NCBI RefSeq assembly: GCF_000002235.5
Contig: NW_022145596.1
Location: forward strand, 4,832,352-4,896,351
Length of the DNA stretch: 64,000 nucleotides
Direction: 5' to 3'
Origin: Strongylocentrotus purpuratus
Lineage: Eukaryota > Echinodermata > Echinoidea > Camarodonta > Strongylocentrotidae
The notes under the pieces were generated by a model, which was not told where the DNA came from, did not search any database, and saw only the letters and a program-made list of their open reading frames with translations. Below, piece by piece: positions 33,661-44,930 of the stretch (position 1 is the first letter of the stretch; every line of letters starts with the position of its first letter). A program made the translations under genes and the position numbers.

Positions 33661-34183
33661 AGGTTTTGCAGGCCAAAAAAAGTGAAAAGGTCAAATTCCA
33701 ACAGCATTTGAAAGATAATACTAATTTAGAACTTCCCTTAAAAAAAGGGGGCTTGAAAATGTCTTTAAGTGGGAAAATAACGACTATTAGTTGTTGAATC
33801 GACTTAAGAGCTATAGAGCCAGTAAGTAATAGTCTGATTTTCAGACCATTGTACAGAATGGTCGTATGTCTTATGCTAGTTGCACACAGATTTAATCAGT
33901 TTAATTTTAGCCATTACAATTAAGAAGTGGGTTATTGGTGTAGACAAATGCTCATGTACCCTTTACAGCTCATTTTATGTATGTTATTACCAAAAAGCCA
34001 GTCCCTCACTCAATAGTGTCTGACAATGAAGTCTAGCAAGTTACCGGTTTCCTTGCATAATTTGAATACTAGGACACTGCTTACGTTTAAATTTCACAGA
34101 TAGGACATACATGACATATTCATAATTCTTGCAAAGTTCTACAGAATTTGATGTTGGCTGCAAAAGGGACATAGTATCTTTAA
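33661..34183 (+). mobile_element. TTAA MITE, family B copy 2 (unoccupied hAT site)
   Basis: The left terminus is lost at about 33661. The body matches 13466-14168, and the right end TTGGCTGCAAAAGGGACATA closes at TTAA (34180-34183), inverse to the family's left end. Near 33956 it carries the empty CCCTTTAC site that is occupied in copy 1. Confidence 0.75.
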
Positions 34184-34911
34184 AATGTAGAATGTTTTAA
34201 TTTTTGTATACTGAGGATTTTATATAAAGTACCAAATCGGCTTATATATTAGACTATTCATTTTGTTAAACAAATTGTTGTACTTCATTCTTCTATTGAT
34301 GATTTTCATAAATGATTACTGAAATATATCTTGCCATTCATACAGTTCTAAAGTTTTCTCAAGATATGTAGCTGGAATAAAAATGATAATCATCATGTAT
34401 ACCTAAAGCATAAAATCAGTAAATCAGCATATTTTGTAAAAGTAATTGACATCAGAAAGTGTTAACACTTCTAAAAGGACACCCCCCCCCCCACATCCCA
34501 TAACGGTACAGTGATGGATTTACCAAAGGACAGGGGGGGGGGGGGGACAATTATGAACAGTTATTTGTGGATTTCACACTGGCGATCCCCTCCTTTTCTT
34601 TTTGTTTCTGTGCCGGTTTGTTGTGTGTGTTTGTTTCTTTTTTTTTGCGTGTTTTTTCCCTTCTTCTTCAAGTCTAGCTCTTTGCAACAGAAGAAGCAAA
34701 CAAACTTGGACATATATAGGCCTTATATATATATATAGGTCTTATATATATATATAGGTCTATATGTAGTGCTATTATAAACACATTTTCACCAGTTACA
34801 GAGTTTCTTTTTATATTTATTTTCACATTGAGAACTCCATACAACACGGAAATAGCATTGCTGTAACAAGTACAAAACAAGATTGTAATGTAGATATCGA
34901 TCTACATACAT
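34184..34911. other. No gene seen
   Basis: AT-rich, with C and G tracts near 34482 and 34537 and a short repeated TATATATATAGGTCT near 34725-34765. Confidence 0.4.
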
Positions 34912-35430
34912 GTACGTTACGGGTGAAGCTTTTCTTCACACACCTAATCGGAGATGAAGGTAGCCCATCCAATGTGTAAAAATTGCCAATTTGATAAGTG
35001 TAAGGATCGCATTGTACACGTACAACCGCTATACTACACACACGCAATATATTCCCTTGTGTATTGTATCCATCAGGCATGATCAGTGCAACGATGGCTG
35101 GCTACCAATTAAAATAGTGGTCGGATATAATGAGAGTAGATGATGGAGGGGGGGGGGGGGGGGGGGGGTAAAGCGCAGTACTTAGGGGCAAATCAAAGAG
35201 TTATACTAAGACCTCACCTCATTTATGTTAGAAATTAAAACGTTATTATCTTCTTTCGAATTGCAATATATCCCCGCACCATAATTATAAGCATGTCATG
35301 CATATATATGCCTTTTCTCCGCGAAAGGGGGCATTGACTCTTTAAATACCAAATCACATAAACTATTCACCATTATGTCACCGTCATTTTCTCTATGAAT
35401 ATAATTTTTCACGATCTCAACTTTTCACCA

Positions 35431-37110
35431 CCCTATCGCCATGTACATTGTCTATGGATAAGCTGGAATATTAACTCTTCACCACCCTACGCTAACTTTT
35501 CACCACCCTAGCGCCATGTACATTGTCTATGGATAAGCTGGAATATTAACTCTTCACCACCCTACGCTAACTTTTCACCACCCTATCGCCATGTACATTG
35601 TCTATGGATAAGCTGGAATATTAACTCTTCACCACCCTGCGCTAACTTTTCACCACCCTATCGCCATGTACATTGTCTATGGATAAGCTGGAATATTAAC
35701 TCTTCACCACCCTACGCTAACTTTTCACCACCCTAGCGCCATGTACATTGTCTATGGATAAGCTGGAATATTAACTCTTCACCACCCTACGCTAACTTTT
35801 CACCACCCTACCGTCATGTACATTGTCTATGGATTATTAACTCTTCACCACCCTACGCTAACTTTTCACCACCCTTCCGTTATGTACATTGTCTATGGAT
35901 AAGCTGGAACATTAACTCTTCACCACCCTACGCTAACTTTTCACCACCCTAGCGTCATGTACATTATCTATGGATAAGCTGGAATATTAACTCTTCACCA
36001 CCCTACGCTAACTTTTCACCACCCTAGCGTCATGTACATTGTCTATGGATAAATGGTAATATTAACTCTTCACCACCCTACGCTTACTTTTCACCACCCT
36101 AGCGCCATGTACATTGTCTATGGATAAGCTGGAATATTAACTCTTCACCACCCTACGCTTACTTTTCACCACCCTACCGTCATGTACATTGTCTATGGAC
36201 TCACTCTTCACCACCCTACGCTAACTTTTCACCACCCTTCCGTTATGTACATTGTCTATGGATAAGCTGGAATATTAACTCTTCACCACCCTACGCTAAC
36301 TTTTCACCACCCTACCGTCATGTACATTGTCTATGGACTCTCTCTTCACCACCCTACGCTAACTTTTCACCACCCTTCCGTTATGTACATTGTCTATGAA
36401 TAAGCTGGAATATTAACTCTTCACCACCCTACGCTAACTTTTCACCACCCTTCCGTTATGTACATTGTCTATGAATAAGCTGGAATATTAACTCTTCACC
36501 ACCCTACGCTAACTTTTCACCACCCTATCGCCATGTACATTGTCTATGGATAAGCTGGAATATTAACTCTTCACCACCCTACGCTAACTTTTCACCACCC
36601 TAGCGCCATGTACATTGTCTATGGATAAGCTGGAATATTAACTCTTCACCACCCTACGCTAACTTTTCACCACCCTAGCGCCATGTACATTGTCTATGGA
36701 TAAGCTGGAATATTAACTCTTCACCACCCTACGCTAACTTTTCACCACCCTATCGCCATGTACATTGTCTATGGATAAGCTGGAATATTAACTCTTCACC
36801 ACCCTACGCTAACTTTTCACCACCCGAGCGCCATGTACATTGTCTAAGGATAAGCTGGAATATTAACTCTTCACCACCCTACGCTAACTTTTCACCACCC
36901 TAGCGCCATGTACATTGTCTATGGATAAGCTGGAATATTAACTCTTCACCACCCTACGCTAACTTTTCACCACCCTACGGTCATGTACTTTGTCTATGGA
37001 TAACCTGGAATATTAATTTTTCACCACCCTACGCTAACTTTTCACCACCCTATAGCGCCATGTACATTGACTATGGATAAACTGGAATATTAATTTTTCA
37101 CCATCCAATT
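35431..37110 (+). repeat. 75-base satellite array, left arm (about 23 units)
   Basis: The repeating unit contains CCATGTACATTGTCTATGGA, TAAGCTGGAATATTAACTC and two related TTCACCACCCTA blocks, so the unit itself holds a sub-repeat of about 20 bases. Several units lack the TAAGCTGGAATATTAA part and are about 60 bases long. Units are highly similar, which suggests recent homogenisation. Frames are not conserved. Confidence 0.92.
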
Positions 37111-37384
37111 ACAATACAGTTTATTGAAGTTAAAACGGTATTATGTCCTATGTGCAGGCCAAAAATAATGACAAGGTTAAATTCCAACGTAATTTGAATG
37201 ATAATAATAATTTAGAACTTCCCTCAAAACCAAAAGGTTTGAAAATGTCTTTTTGTGAGAAAATAATGATCATTAGTTGTCGAATTGAATTTAGCGAGCA
37301 CGCTCGTTTAATTAGTCTGATTTTTACATAATAGACAAATGTACATTTAGTACAAATGTCATGTAGAGAGGCGCGGATCCGGGG

Positions 37385-37985
37385 GGGGGCGAGCGGGCCT
37401 TGCCCCCCCCCCCCCGAAAAAAAAAGGAGAGAAAGAAAAGGAAAAGAAGGGAAAGGGAAAGAGGAGAAAAAGGGAAAAAAGAGGAAGAACAAAAGAAAAG
37501 AGGGAAGAAGGAGATCGGGGGGGGGGCAAAAGGAATTGCCTCCCAGGCTGCTGCCCCCTCCCCCAATCAAAAAATAAAAGAGAAGGAAGGAAAGGGAAAG
37601 AAAAAAAGGAAAAAATGAGATAAAGGGAAGGAAAAAAGAGGAAGAAGAAAAGAAAGAGAAGGGGGATATCAGTTGCAATTTTCCCGATCGGGGGGGGGGG
37701 TGGAGGCAAAAGGCCCTTGCCTCCCCCCCCCCCGTCCCCGTGTTAAAAAAAAAAGAGAAGGAAGGAAAAGGAAAAGAGGAGAGCTAAAAGGGAACAAAAA
37801 AGAGGAAGAAGAAAAGAAAAGGGAGAAAAGAAGGGGAGATCAGTCAACAATGTGTGGAGCGGAGTGGGGCCAAAATGACCTTGCCCCCCCCCCCCCCCAG
37901 GCAAATTTAAAAGAGAGAAAAGGGAAGGGAAAGGGAAAGAGGAGAGAAAGGGAAAGAGCAAAAAGAGAATGAAGAAAGGTAAGGG
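37385..37985 (+). repeat. Four purine-only blocks alternating with G/C tracts
   Basis: Blocks of almost pure A and G (about 37425-37520, 37575-37670, 37745-37855, 37905-37980) alternate with a G-run, GCCTTGCC and a C-run, and the last three are followed by GATCAGT or GATATCAGT. The repeated unit is about 150-180 bases. The strand asymmetry is extreme and gives spurious Lys/Arg/Glu-rich and Phe/Leu/Ser-rich frames. Confidence 0.8.
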
Positions 37986-38426
37986 ATATCAGTTGTAATT
38001 TTCTCGTCAACAAGGTGTAAATCGAGGGGGGGGGGGGGGGGGCACTGGCGTACTGATAGGGGAGGGGGGGGGGGAGCTTTGGGGAAATAAAATCCAAACG
38101 TGGTTTATTTCTAATTCCATAACGGTGGTTTACAAATAATGCTGAAATGACATAATTTTCCGAGATTTTTCATCACTTTTAAGTAAATTGTACTTTTGTA
38201 TGCGTTTGTTGGAAAATGACAAATTCCTAAATTTACAGCCAGGCAAGAAAATGCTTCTTGAGATGCCTACATGTCAGGGCCCGCGGAACGGCGGGGATCG
38301 GGATCCTCGAGCCTCCCCCCCCCCCCCACTTTTTTTGAAAAAGTATATTAAAGAGAAATAGAAAGAAAGAGAGGAAGAAAGAAAAAATAGTTAACTGCCA
38401 GTGACACATTATAATGATGTATCAAA

Positions 38427-38800
38427 TTATGCTCATCTGACCATGATCAAATTAAATGCCTAAAACCACGAGGGCTCAGCCCCCTGGATTCCACCTAGGG
38501 CCCTAAGGCGGGCCCTTAGATGCTCATCTGACAGTAATTAAACGCCTAAAACCCCTGAGCTTCCGGGGGCTCTGCCCCCTGACCCAACGAAAAGCCTCAA
38601 GGCGGGCCCCTTGATACTCATCTGACCGTAATTGAGTGCCTAAAACCCTTGAGTTTCCGGGGGCTCCGCCCCCTGAACCCCACGCCAATTAGTGACCTGC
38701 AAATGTCACAATTAGGTATCAAAATAATGCTCATCTGACCGTAATTAAATGCCTAAAACCCCTGAACTTCCGGGGGCAGACAAGGTATCAACATAAGTTC
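38427..38800 (+). repeat. GATGCTCATCTGACCG satellite, short array
   Basis: Four units of about 92-116 bases, each with TGCTCATCTGAC, TAATTAAATGCC, TAAAACCC and CCGGGGGCTCTGCCCC. It is the same family as the longer array at 40740-41640. Confidence 0.8.
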
Positions 38801-38865
38801 ATCTGACTGCAGGCGCGTAGCCAGGGGGCGGTGGGGTGGTCCCCAAAAAAACGCGTAGCGAGGGA

Positions 38866-39360
38866 GCGCGGGAGGGGGGAAACTGAATTCAGACGAAGAA
38901 TATTTTAGAGAGCGGTACAACGAATCGTCTTCTTTCTCTAAAAATTAAATGAAACGTCGAAGCTTCCGCGCTTCGCACGGGAGGGGGGAAACTAAATTTA
39001 GACAAGGATTAAGAGTCGAGAACGGTACAACGAATCGTCTTCTTTCTCTAATGATTTAATGAAACGTAAAAGCTTCCGCGCTTCGCGCAGGAGGAAAAAA
39101 ATAAATTCAGACGAGGATTATCTTCGAGAGCGGTACAACGAATTGTCTTCTTTCTCTAATGATTTAATGAAACGTAAAAGCTTCGCGCGGGAGGGGGGGG
39201 GGGGAACTGAATTTAGACGAAGATTAAGAGTCGATAACGGTACAACAAATCGTCTTCTTTCTCTAATAATTTTTTGAAATGTCAAAGCTTCCGCGCTTTG
39301 CGGAGGAGGGAGGGGGAAACTCGCCCCTACTTGCACCCACCCCCTCCCAATTACGTCACT
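38866..39360 (+). repeat. About 110-base repeat, CGGTACAACGAATCGTC family
   Basis: Four to five units with GGGGGGAAACT, CGGTACAACGAATCGTCTTC, TTTCTCTAATGATTTAATG and AAGCTTCCGCGCTTCG. One further diverged unit lies at 50391-50500 in another G-tract element upstream of copy B. Confidence 0.8.
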
Positions 39361-39684
39361 GCTGGTCACCATAACGTACCAATATTTGGCTCGCATGATT
39401 TCAAATTTGCCCCCCCCCCCTAAGAAATCCTGGATCCGTGCCTGCATGTAATGCTCATGTACCCCTTACAGCTCTATTTATTACCAAAGCAAGTCAATCA
39501 TTCATTCAATAGCGTCTGACGGTCAAGTCTTAAAAGTTTTAAACAGGTTTCCTTGCATAATTTGAATTCTATAGGACACTGCTGACAGATAGGACATACT
39601 TGACATATTCACAATTCCTGCAAAGTTCTTCAGACTTTCATGTTGGCTGAAAAAGAGATCATGGGGTTCAAATAAAACCTTTAA

Positions 39685-40409
39685 GAGATTTATTATTTCC
39701 GATCGGTGGGTTTATGTATAAGCAATTGCTTCACGAGGATGAACTGAAATAAACAGATGCGATCCCCTTCTGTCGCCTATATAAATTTTAAAAAAATATA
39801 TAGGGCTTGATATGTAGACGGGTGAGATACTTTAACAATGAAACAGTCCTCTTTATTTAACAGACTATCAAACAAATTATAAAACTTGCACTCTCCAAAA
39901 TATTATCGTCAAGAATTTAAAATTCTATTGTACTAGCCTGTATATCTTTTTCTAATACAACTGTAGAGAAAACATATATTGTAACATTCTGTAATATGTG
40001 GAATATATTTTACAAATGAACCTCAATATACCTGGCAAATGCGCAATTACACCTTGTTCCCGAAATATTTTGCGGTACCGCAAGACCTTATGCAGGTACC
40101 CCACAAAAAAGGCCCCCCCCCTCCAAAAAAAAAAAAAAAAAACAGTAAAAGAGTAAACATGGTTTGTATTTTTAACCCAAAAGAACAATAATAAAATCCT
40201 GAATTAAATCACATATACAATTCCATTCAAAGAAAAGAAACGTTCACAGGAATTAAATTTCATAAACATTGCGCATGCCACCTATACGGTATTTATCAAT
40301 GGAGGTCTTTATAATAGCGCATATCATGGACATATTGTGCGAGAATGGGAAAGCGTGTCTGTTTTTTTGTTATAGGGGTGAGAAGACATGAGCCCCCGAA
40401 CGCTGGCGT
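39685..40409. other. No gene seen
   Basis: AT-rich sequence with a C-run/A-run near 40115-40142. Confidence 0.4.
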
Positions 40410-41640
40410 ACTGATGGGGGGGGGGGGTGTATTTCTTATTCGATACCAGTAATTTACAAATGTTGTTGTTATGACATGATTTTCCGGTATTTTTTCTCCA
40501 TTTTTTTTGGTAAGTATTTCCTTTTTATGCGTTTGTTGGACGATAAGAAATTCCCAAATTACAGTCGAGCGAAAAATACGCTTATTTAGAAGCCTTTATG
40601 TCATGGTCTGCAAAGTGGCTGGGCTCGAGCCTCCCCCCCCCCCCCACCTCACTTTTTGAAAAAGTATGTTAAAGAGAAAAAGAAAGAAAGACGGAGAGAA
40701 AAAATAAGTGACCTGCCAATGTCACAAATAAGGTATAAAAAATGCTCATCTGACCGTAATTAAATGCCTTAAACCCCAGAGCTTAAGGGGGCTCCGCCCC
40801 GAACCCCACCAAGGGCCTTAAGGCGGCCCCCTTGATGCTCATCTGACCGTAATATACCTAAAACCCCTGAGCTTCCGGGGGCTCTGTCCTTTGGATGCTC
40901 ATCTGACCGTAATTAAATACCTAAAAAACCCGAGCTTTCGGGGGTTATGCCCCCTAGACCCCACCAATGTCCCTAAGGCGGGCTCCTGGATGCTCATCTG
41001 ACCGTAATTAAATACCTAAGCCCCTGAGCTTCCGCGGGCTCTGCCCCCTGGAGCCCACCAGGGGCCCTAAGGCGGGCCCGTGGATGCTCATCTGATCGTA
41101 ATTAAATACCTAAAACCCCTGAGCTTCCGGGGCTCTGCCCCCTGGACCCACTATAGGGCGGGCCCCTGGATGCTCATCTGACCGTAGTTAAATATTAAAA
41201 CCTCTGGGCTTCTGGGGGCTCCCCCCCCCCCTGGAACACGTCAATGGCCCTAAGGCAGGCCCTGGATGCTCATCTGACCGTAATTAAATACCTAAGCCCC
41301 TGAGCTTCCGCGGGCTCTGCCCCCTGGACCCCACCAAGGGCCCGAAGGCGGGCCCGTGGATGCTCATCTGATCGTAATTAAATACTTAAAACCCCTGAGC
41401 CTCCGGGGGCTCTGCCCCCCTGGACCCACTATAGGGCGGGCCCCTGGATGCTCATCTGACTGTAGTTAAATATTAAAACCTCTGGGCTTCTGGGGGCTCC
41501 CCACCTGGAACACGTCAATGGCCTTAAAGAGGGCCCCTGGATGCTTATCTAACCGTAATTTAATACCTAAAACCCCTGAGCTTCCGGGGCTCAGCCCCTT
41601 GACCCCCCTACCGAGATTCATGCCCTGGACCCTACGCCAA
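40410..41640 (+). repeat. GATGCTCATCTGACCG satellite with higher-order period of about 276 bases
   Basis: About ten units of 62-115 bases. From about 40989 to 41540 three-unit blocks repeat: the markers AAGCCCCTGAGCTTCCGCGG (41018 and 41294), TCTGATCGTAATTAAATAC (41091 and 41367) and CCTCTGGGCTTCTGGGGG (41201 and 41479) recur at 276-278 bases. Each monomer contains the self-complementary GGGGCTCTGCCCC. The array opens with GGCGTACTGATGGGG, also seen at 38045. Confidence 0.8.
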
Positions 41641-42782
41641 TTTACGCTCTACCTGATCGTTAATACTCCACTTTCCGAACGTTTTTTCTCATTACGTCGC
41701 TGCCCCTGGAAGGTGAGCCCCCTGGAATGTTTGCCACCCCCAACCCCCCCCCCCAATCCCAAACTGTTTCCGGCGCGCCTGATCTATACAGTACTAGTAA
41801 TGATTCTTTATTCTAATGTTGCCATGTATTACCATAGAGGCTTTGTCTACGAGAACGAAGAAGAGAAAATAGAATTGAAAGGAAAAAAAAGTCATATATG
41901 CATTGGCATTTCCTGTAATTTCTCAATAAATGTTTATTAGTTTTCGAAATATTCTGGTGTCCGCAGTCTTAATATTGGTTTTCAAACTTCAGATGTGTAT
42001 CATTGTGAGAATTTCATGAGAGCTTAGTTGTCCCCGTCTTATAGAGTTACGATTGATCCAAATCAATCGTAAGTCCTCCAATCAATCGCAAGTTTGTAGT
42101 CTCCACTCACTGGGGAAAAGGGGCGGCCCGAGCGACTTCGAAAGTGGGGGGGGGGGGCGGGGCACCAAGAAAAAAGGACACTTTCTGAAGAAAAAAAGGC
42201 ACCTAGGCTACAAAGGGAAATCTCAAAGAGAAAATAGACATTGTTTAGACTTCGGTATATACCCCTACATTGTGTTTACATTATCAGGGATGATTTCAAT
42301 ATTTGTTTCACTTTATACACCATACAAGATATTGCATAATTCATCATGCTTTGCAGTTGGGTGTGATGGTCTGAACATTTATTTGCGAGCGAGGAAAAGT
42401 GTTAAGATTTGTGAGGTCGCAGTGCGAAAAATTACATCTTATAAAGAGGAAAAAACCCAATCCTGATAGGGTTATAAGTACATTTTCATAACGGAAGACT
42501 GAAAAGACCTTAGATAAAATAACATAAGTATATTTTGATTTGATTATATTTTCTTCTGCATTCGTGTAATCATACAGTTTTTCGATAACAATAATAATAT
42601 AAAGTACAATAAGTATTTAAGTTTCCTCAAACATTATAAAACATGATACAATTATTTGCGGAAGAAGGACTGTCATTGCTGTAAGCAGATTGCTTGATAA
42701 AACGACAACCCCAGACAAAAACTCATGAATATATTAACACATATTAAGCAGATACGGATAGGTAATTGAAAATACAAATTTC
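41641..42782. other. No gene seen
   Basis: Contains C and G tracts (41745-41755, 42147-42158). The two open frames of about 140 codons that overlap this area start in satellite and have no recognisable domain. Confidence 0.4.
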
Positions 42783-42860
42783 GATGATGGTGATATTGAC
42801 AATGCAGATGAGGATGATGATGATGATGAAGACGATGATGATGATGATGATGATAATGAT
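42783..42860 (+). repeat. (GAT)n microsatellite
   Basis: GATGAT units with GAC and GAA variants, next to the LINE fragment end. The repeat may be the 3' tail of that LINE on the opposite strand. Confidence 0.8.
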
Positions 42861-42904
42861 TCGAATGAAAGAAGAGATGACATGATAAACAATGAAAAGT
42901 TGAC

Positions 42905-43580
42905 ACAGAAATTCTACCTTGAGTATTCTGATAATAACATCGTTTTAACTTTGGCCTTAAATGAGTAGAGTGAGCAGGCCCGTAGCCACGTGGGGGGGGG
43001 GGCACGTGCCCCCCCCCAAAAAAAAAAATTGAAAGTGTTTAGACCCCTCCCCAGAACGTCGATCAATTACATGTATGTGTCCCCCCCCCCCCCCCCCCCC
43101 TAAACATCAAACTCTGGCTACGGCCCTGAGAGGGAGCAACATGATTTAATAGATTCTGGGAGAAAGTTCCATAGGTCAGGACCATGGTGTCTTATGGATT
43201 TATTTCGGGTATACTAGATAAAAATTGATGAATTACGAGTAGGGTAAGAGTGAATAGCTTTATTCATAGTGTAAAAGTTTTGAAATGAAAGAGGGAGCAT
43301 ATTTTTTAAATACTTAAACATGATCAGTAAACATTGTAGCGAATTTATGTCGAATACTGTAAGGGTTTTCAGTTTGTAAAATATTGGACTTGTGTGAGAT
43401 AAATAATGGTGAACCAGTACATAATACGAAGGGCTTTCTTTTACAATAAATAAATAGAGTTGATTTTGATTTTGGCGCTGGTGGCCCATACTAAATTGCA
43501 ATATGTTATATACTGTAATATCAATGAATTATAAAGCATAACAAGCGGATAACATGGGATTAATTTCTTCTTTCAAAATC
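42905..43580 (-). pseudogene. Non-LTR retrotransposon C-terminal fragment, split by a MITE
   Basis: On the minus strand, a Y-C-N-L-V-W-A-T-S-A-K-I-K stretch (near 43530) continues after a frameshift as L-S-H-T-S-P-I-F-Y-K-L and I-H-S-Y-P-T-R-N. A-S-I-R-H-H-G-P-D-L-W-N-F-L-P-type sequence follows near 43190. The frame is broken by the MITE at 42975-43128 and then resumes as Y-S-F-K-A-K-V-K before a stop near 42915. These are standard LINE C-terminal motifs. Confidence 0.8.
42975..43128. mobile_element. hAT-like MITE inserted in a LINE
   Basis: Inverted ends CAGGCCCGTAGCCACGTG and CTGGCTACGGCCCTG. The target copies AGAGTGAG (42967-42974) and AGAGGGAG (43129-43136) differ at one base. The interior (poly-G, GCACGTGCCCC, TTTAGACCCC, poly-C, CTCTGGCTACG) matches 13776-13940. 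Confidence 0.85.
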
Positions 43581-44224
43581 GTTTCAAAATTACAGTAAGT
43601 TCATTGGCTGCATGTATCTCTTTCAAAAAGTGTTTGAACTAACTATAACAATCCCATTTTTGTCTTGATGTCTTGATTTGAAATGTCTTGATTTGTAACT
43701 GTCCCTTATTACCTACGCATGTTGGTAATGAGAGACCTTTGGTGATGACGTCATAAATTATTTTTATCTTATTAATCAGTTACATCATGACCACAATTTT
43801 GTTTCCCAATAAAGAGAAGAAGTTACTAAAGAGAAAACAAAACTTTCTGTATGTGTAACATTTTTCATGTTTATGTAAATTATGGAAATGTGCTTAAGGG
43901 TCTCCAATTCCCCACACCTACCCTAGTACTAGAGATTAAAGAGGGCACTAACGAGAATGGAAAATGGACACTTATTGCAATGGAAAATGGGAATTTGTCG
44001 AAGGAAAAGGGGCACGTGTCAAAATAAAAGGGGCACTTATCAGAGTAAAAGGAGCACTATTCCTATGTAAAAAGGAGCACTTTTCGGGTGCTTGAAAAAG
44101 TGTGGGGGGGGGGGCACTGTGCCCCTACTCCCCCCTCCCCCCCCCCCCCCCAGGAGGGCGGCCTCTGCTGGGGAGTATTCCTACCATTATGGTCACCGTG
44201 AAGGCATAGGCATAACTAACACAA
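43581..44224. other. No gene seen
   Basis: It has repeated AAAAGGGGCACTT-like phrases near 44000-44090 and G/C tracts near 44102-44160, resembling the body of another G/C-tract element. Confidence 0.4.
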
Positions 44225-44930
44225 ACTAACACGGTAAAGAGTTAATATTCCAGTTTATAGACTATTATGTACATGGCGCTATATAGGGTGGTGAAAAATT
44301 AAGAGTGCAGTTTATCCATAGACAATGTACATTGCGCTATAGGGTGGTGAAAAGTTAGCGTATGGTGGTGAAAAATTAATAGTGCAGTTTATCCATAGAA
44401 AATGTACATGGCGCTATAGGGTGGTGAAAAGTTAGCGTAGGGTGGTGAAGAGTTAATATTCAAGTTTATCCATAGACAATGTACATATGACGCTAGGGTG
44501 GTGAAAAGTTAGCGTAGGGTGTTGAAGAGTTAATATTCCAGTTTATCCATAGACAATGTACATGGCGATAGGGTGGTGAAAAGTTAGCGTAGGGTGGTGA
44601 AGAGTTAATATTCCAGCTTATCCATAGACAATGTACATGACGCTAGGGTGGTGAAAAGTTAGCGTAGGGTGTTGAAGAGTTAATATTCCAGTTTATCCAT
44701 AGACAATGTACATGACGCTAGAGTGGTGAAAAGTTAGCGTAGGGTGTTGAAGAGTTAATATTCCAGTTTATCCACAGAGAATGTACATGACGCTATAGGG
44801 TGGTGAAAAGTTAGCGTAGGGTGGTGAAGACTAAATATTCCACTTTATCCATCGACAATGTATACATGACGCTGATGTGGTAAAGAGTTGAGATTTAAAA
44901 AAATATATCCATAGAAAATATGTACATGAC
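44225..44930 (-). repeat. 75-base satellite array, right arm (about 10 units, inverted)
   Basis: Reverse complement of the 35431-37110 satellite: TCCATAGACAATGTACATG, GGGTGGTGAAAAGTTAGCGT, GGGTGGTGAAGAGTTAATATTCC. Units are slightly more diverged than on the left, and the end beside the middle segment decays gradually. Confidence 0.92.

Larger units (their letters stand above)
37369..39441. mobile_element. Composite insertion with GGATCC-type inverted ends
   Basis: It begins AGGCGCGGATCC and ends GGATCCGTGCCT, i.e. inverted ends of the hAT-like group. The flanks CATGTAGA and CATGTAAT may be a decayed 8-base duplication. It contains four purine-rich blocks (37385-37985), a set of about 92-115-base repeats (38427-38800) and another repeat set (38866-39360). 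The MITE end CAGGCGCGTAGCCAGGG lies inside at 38811, so the insertion is itself nested. Confidence 0.55.
37130..39684 (+). mobile_element. TTAA MITE, family B copy 3, split by a 2 kb insertion
   Basis: The left part 37130-37345 starts TTAAAACGGTATTATGTCC. The right part 39447-39684 starts AATGCTCATGTACCCCTTAC and ends at TTAA. Together they match 33661-34183 apart from a missing stretch of about 110 bases. Confidence 0.7.

Noticed and set aside
35431..37110. Regular repeats resembling a CRISPR array
   Set aside because: The units are contiguous 75-base satellite repeats without unique spacers, in a eukaryotic genome.
37148..38097. Long frames on both strands (up to 176 codons)
   Set aside because: They arise from purine-only blocks and G/C tracts inside a mobile element.
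41518..42466. Two frames of about 140 codons
   Set aside because: They begin in satellite or low-complexity sequence, run through homopolymers and show no family features.
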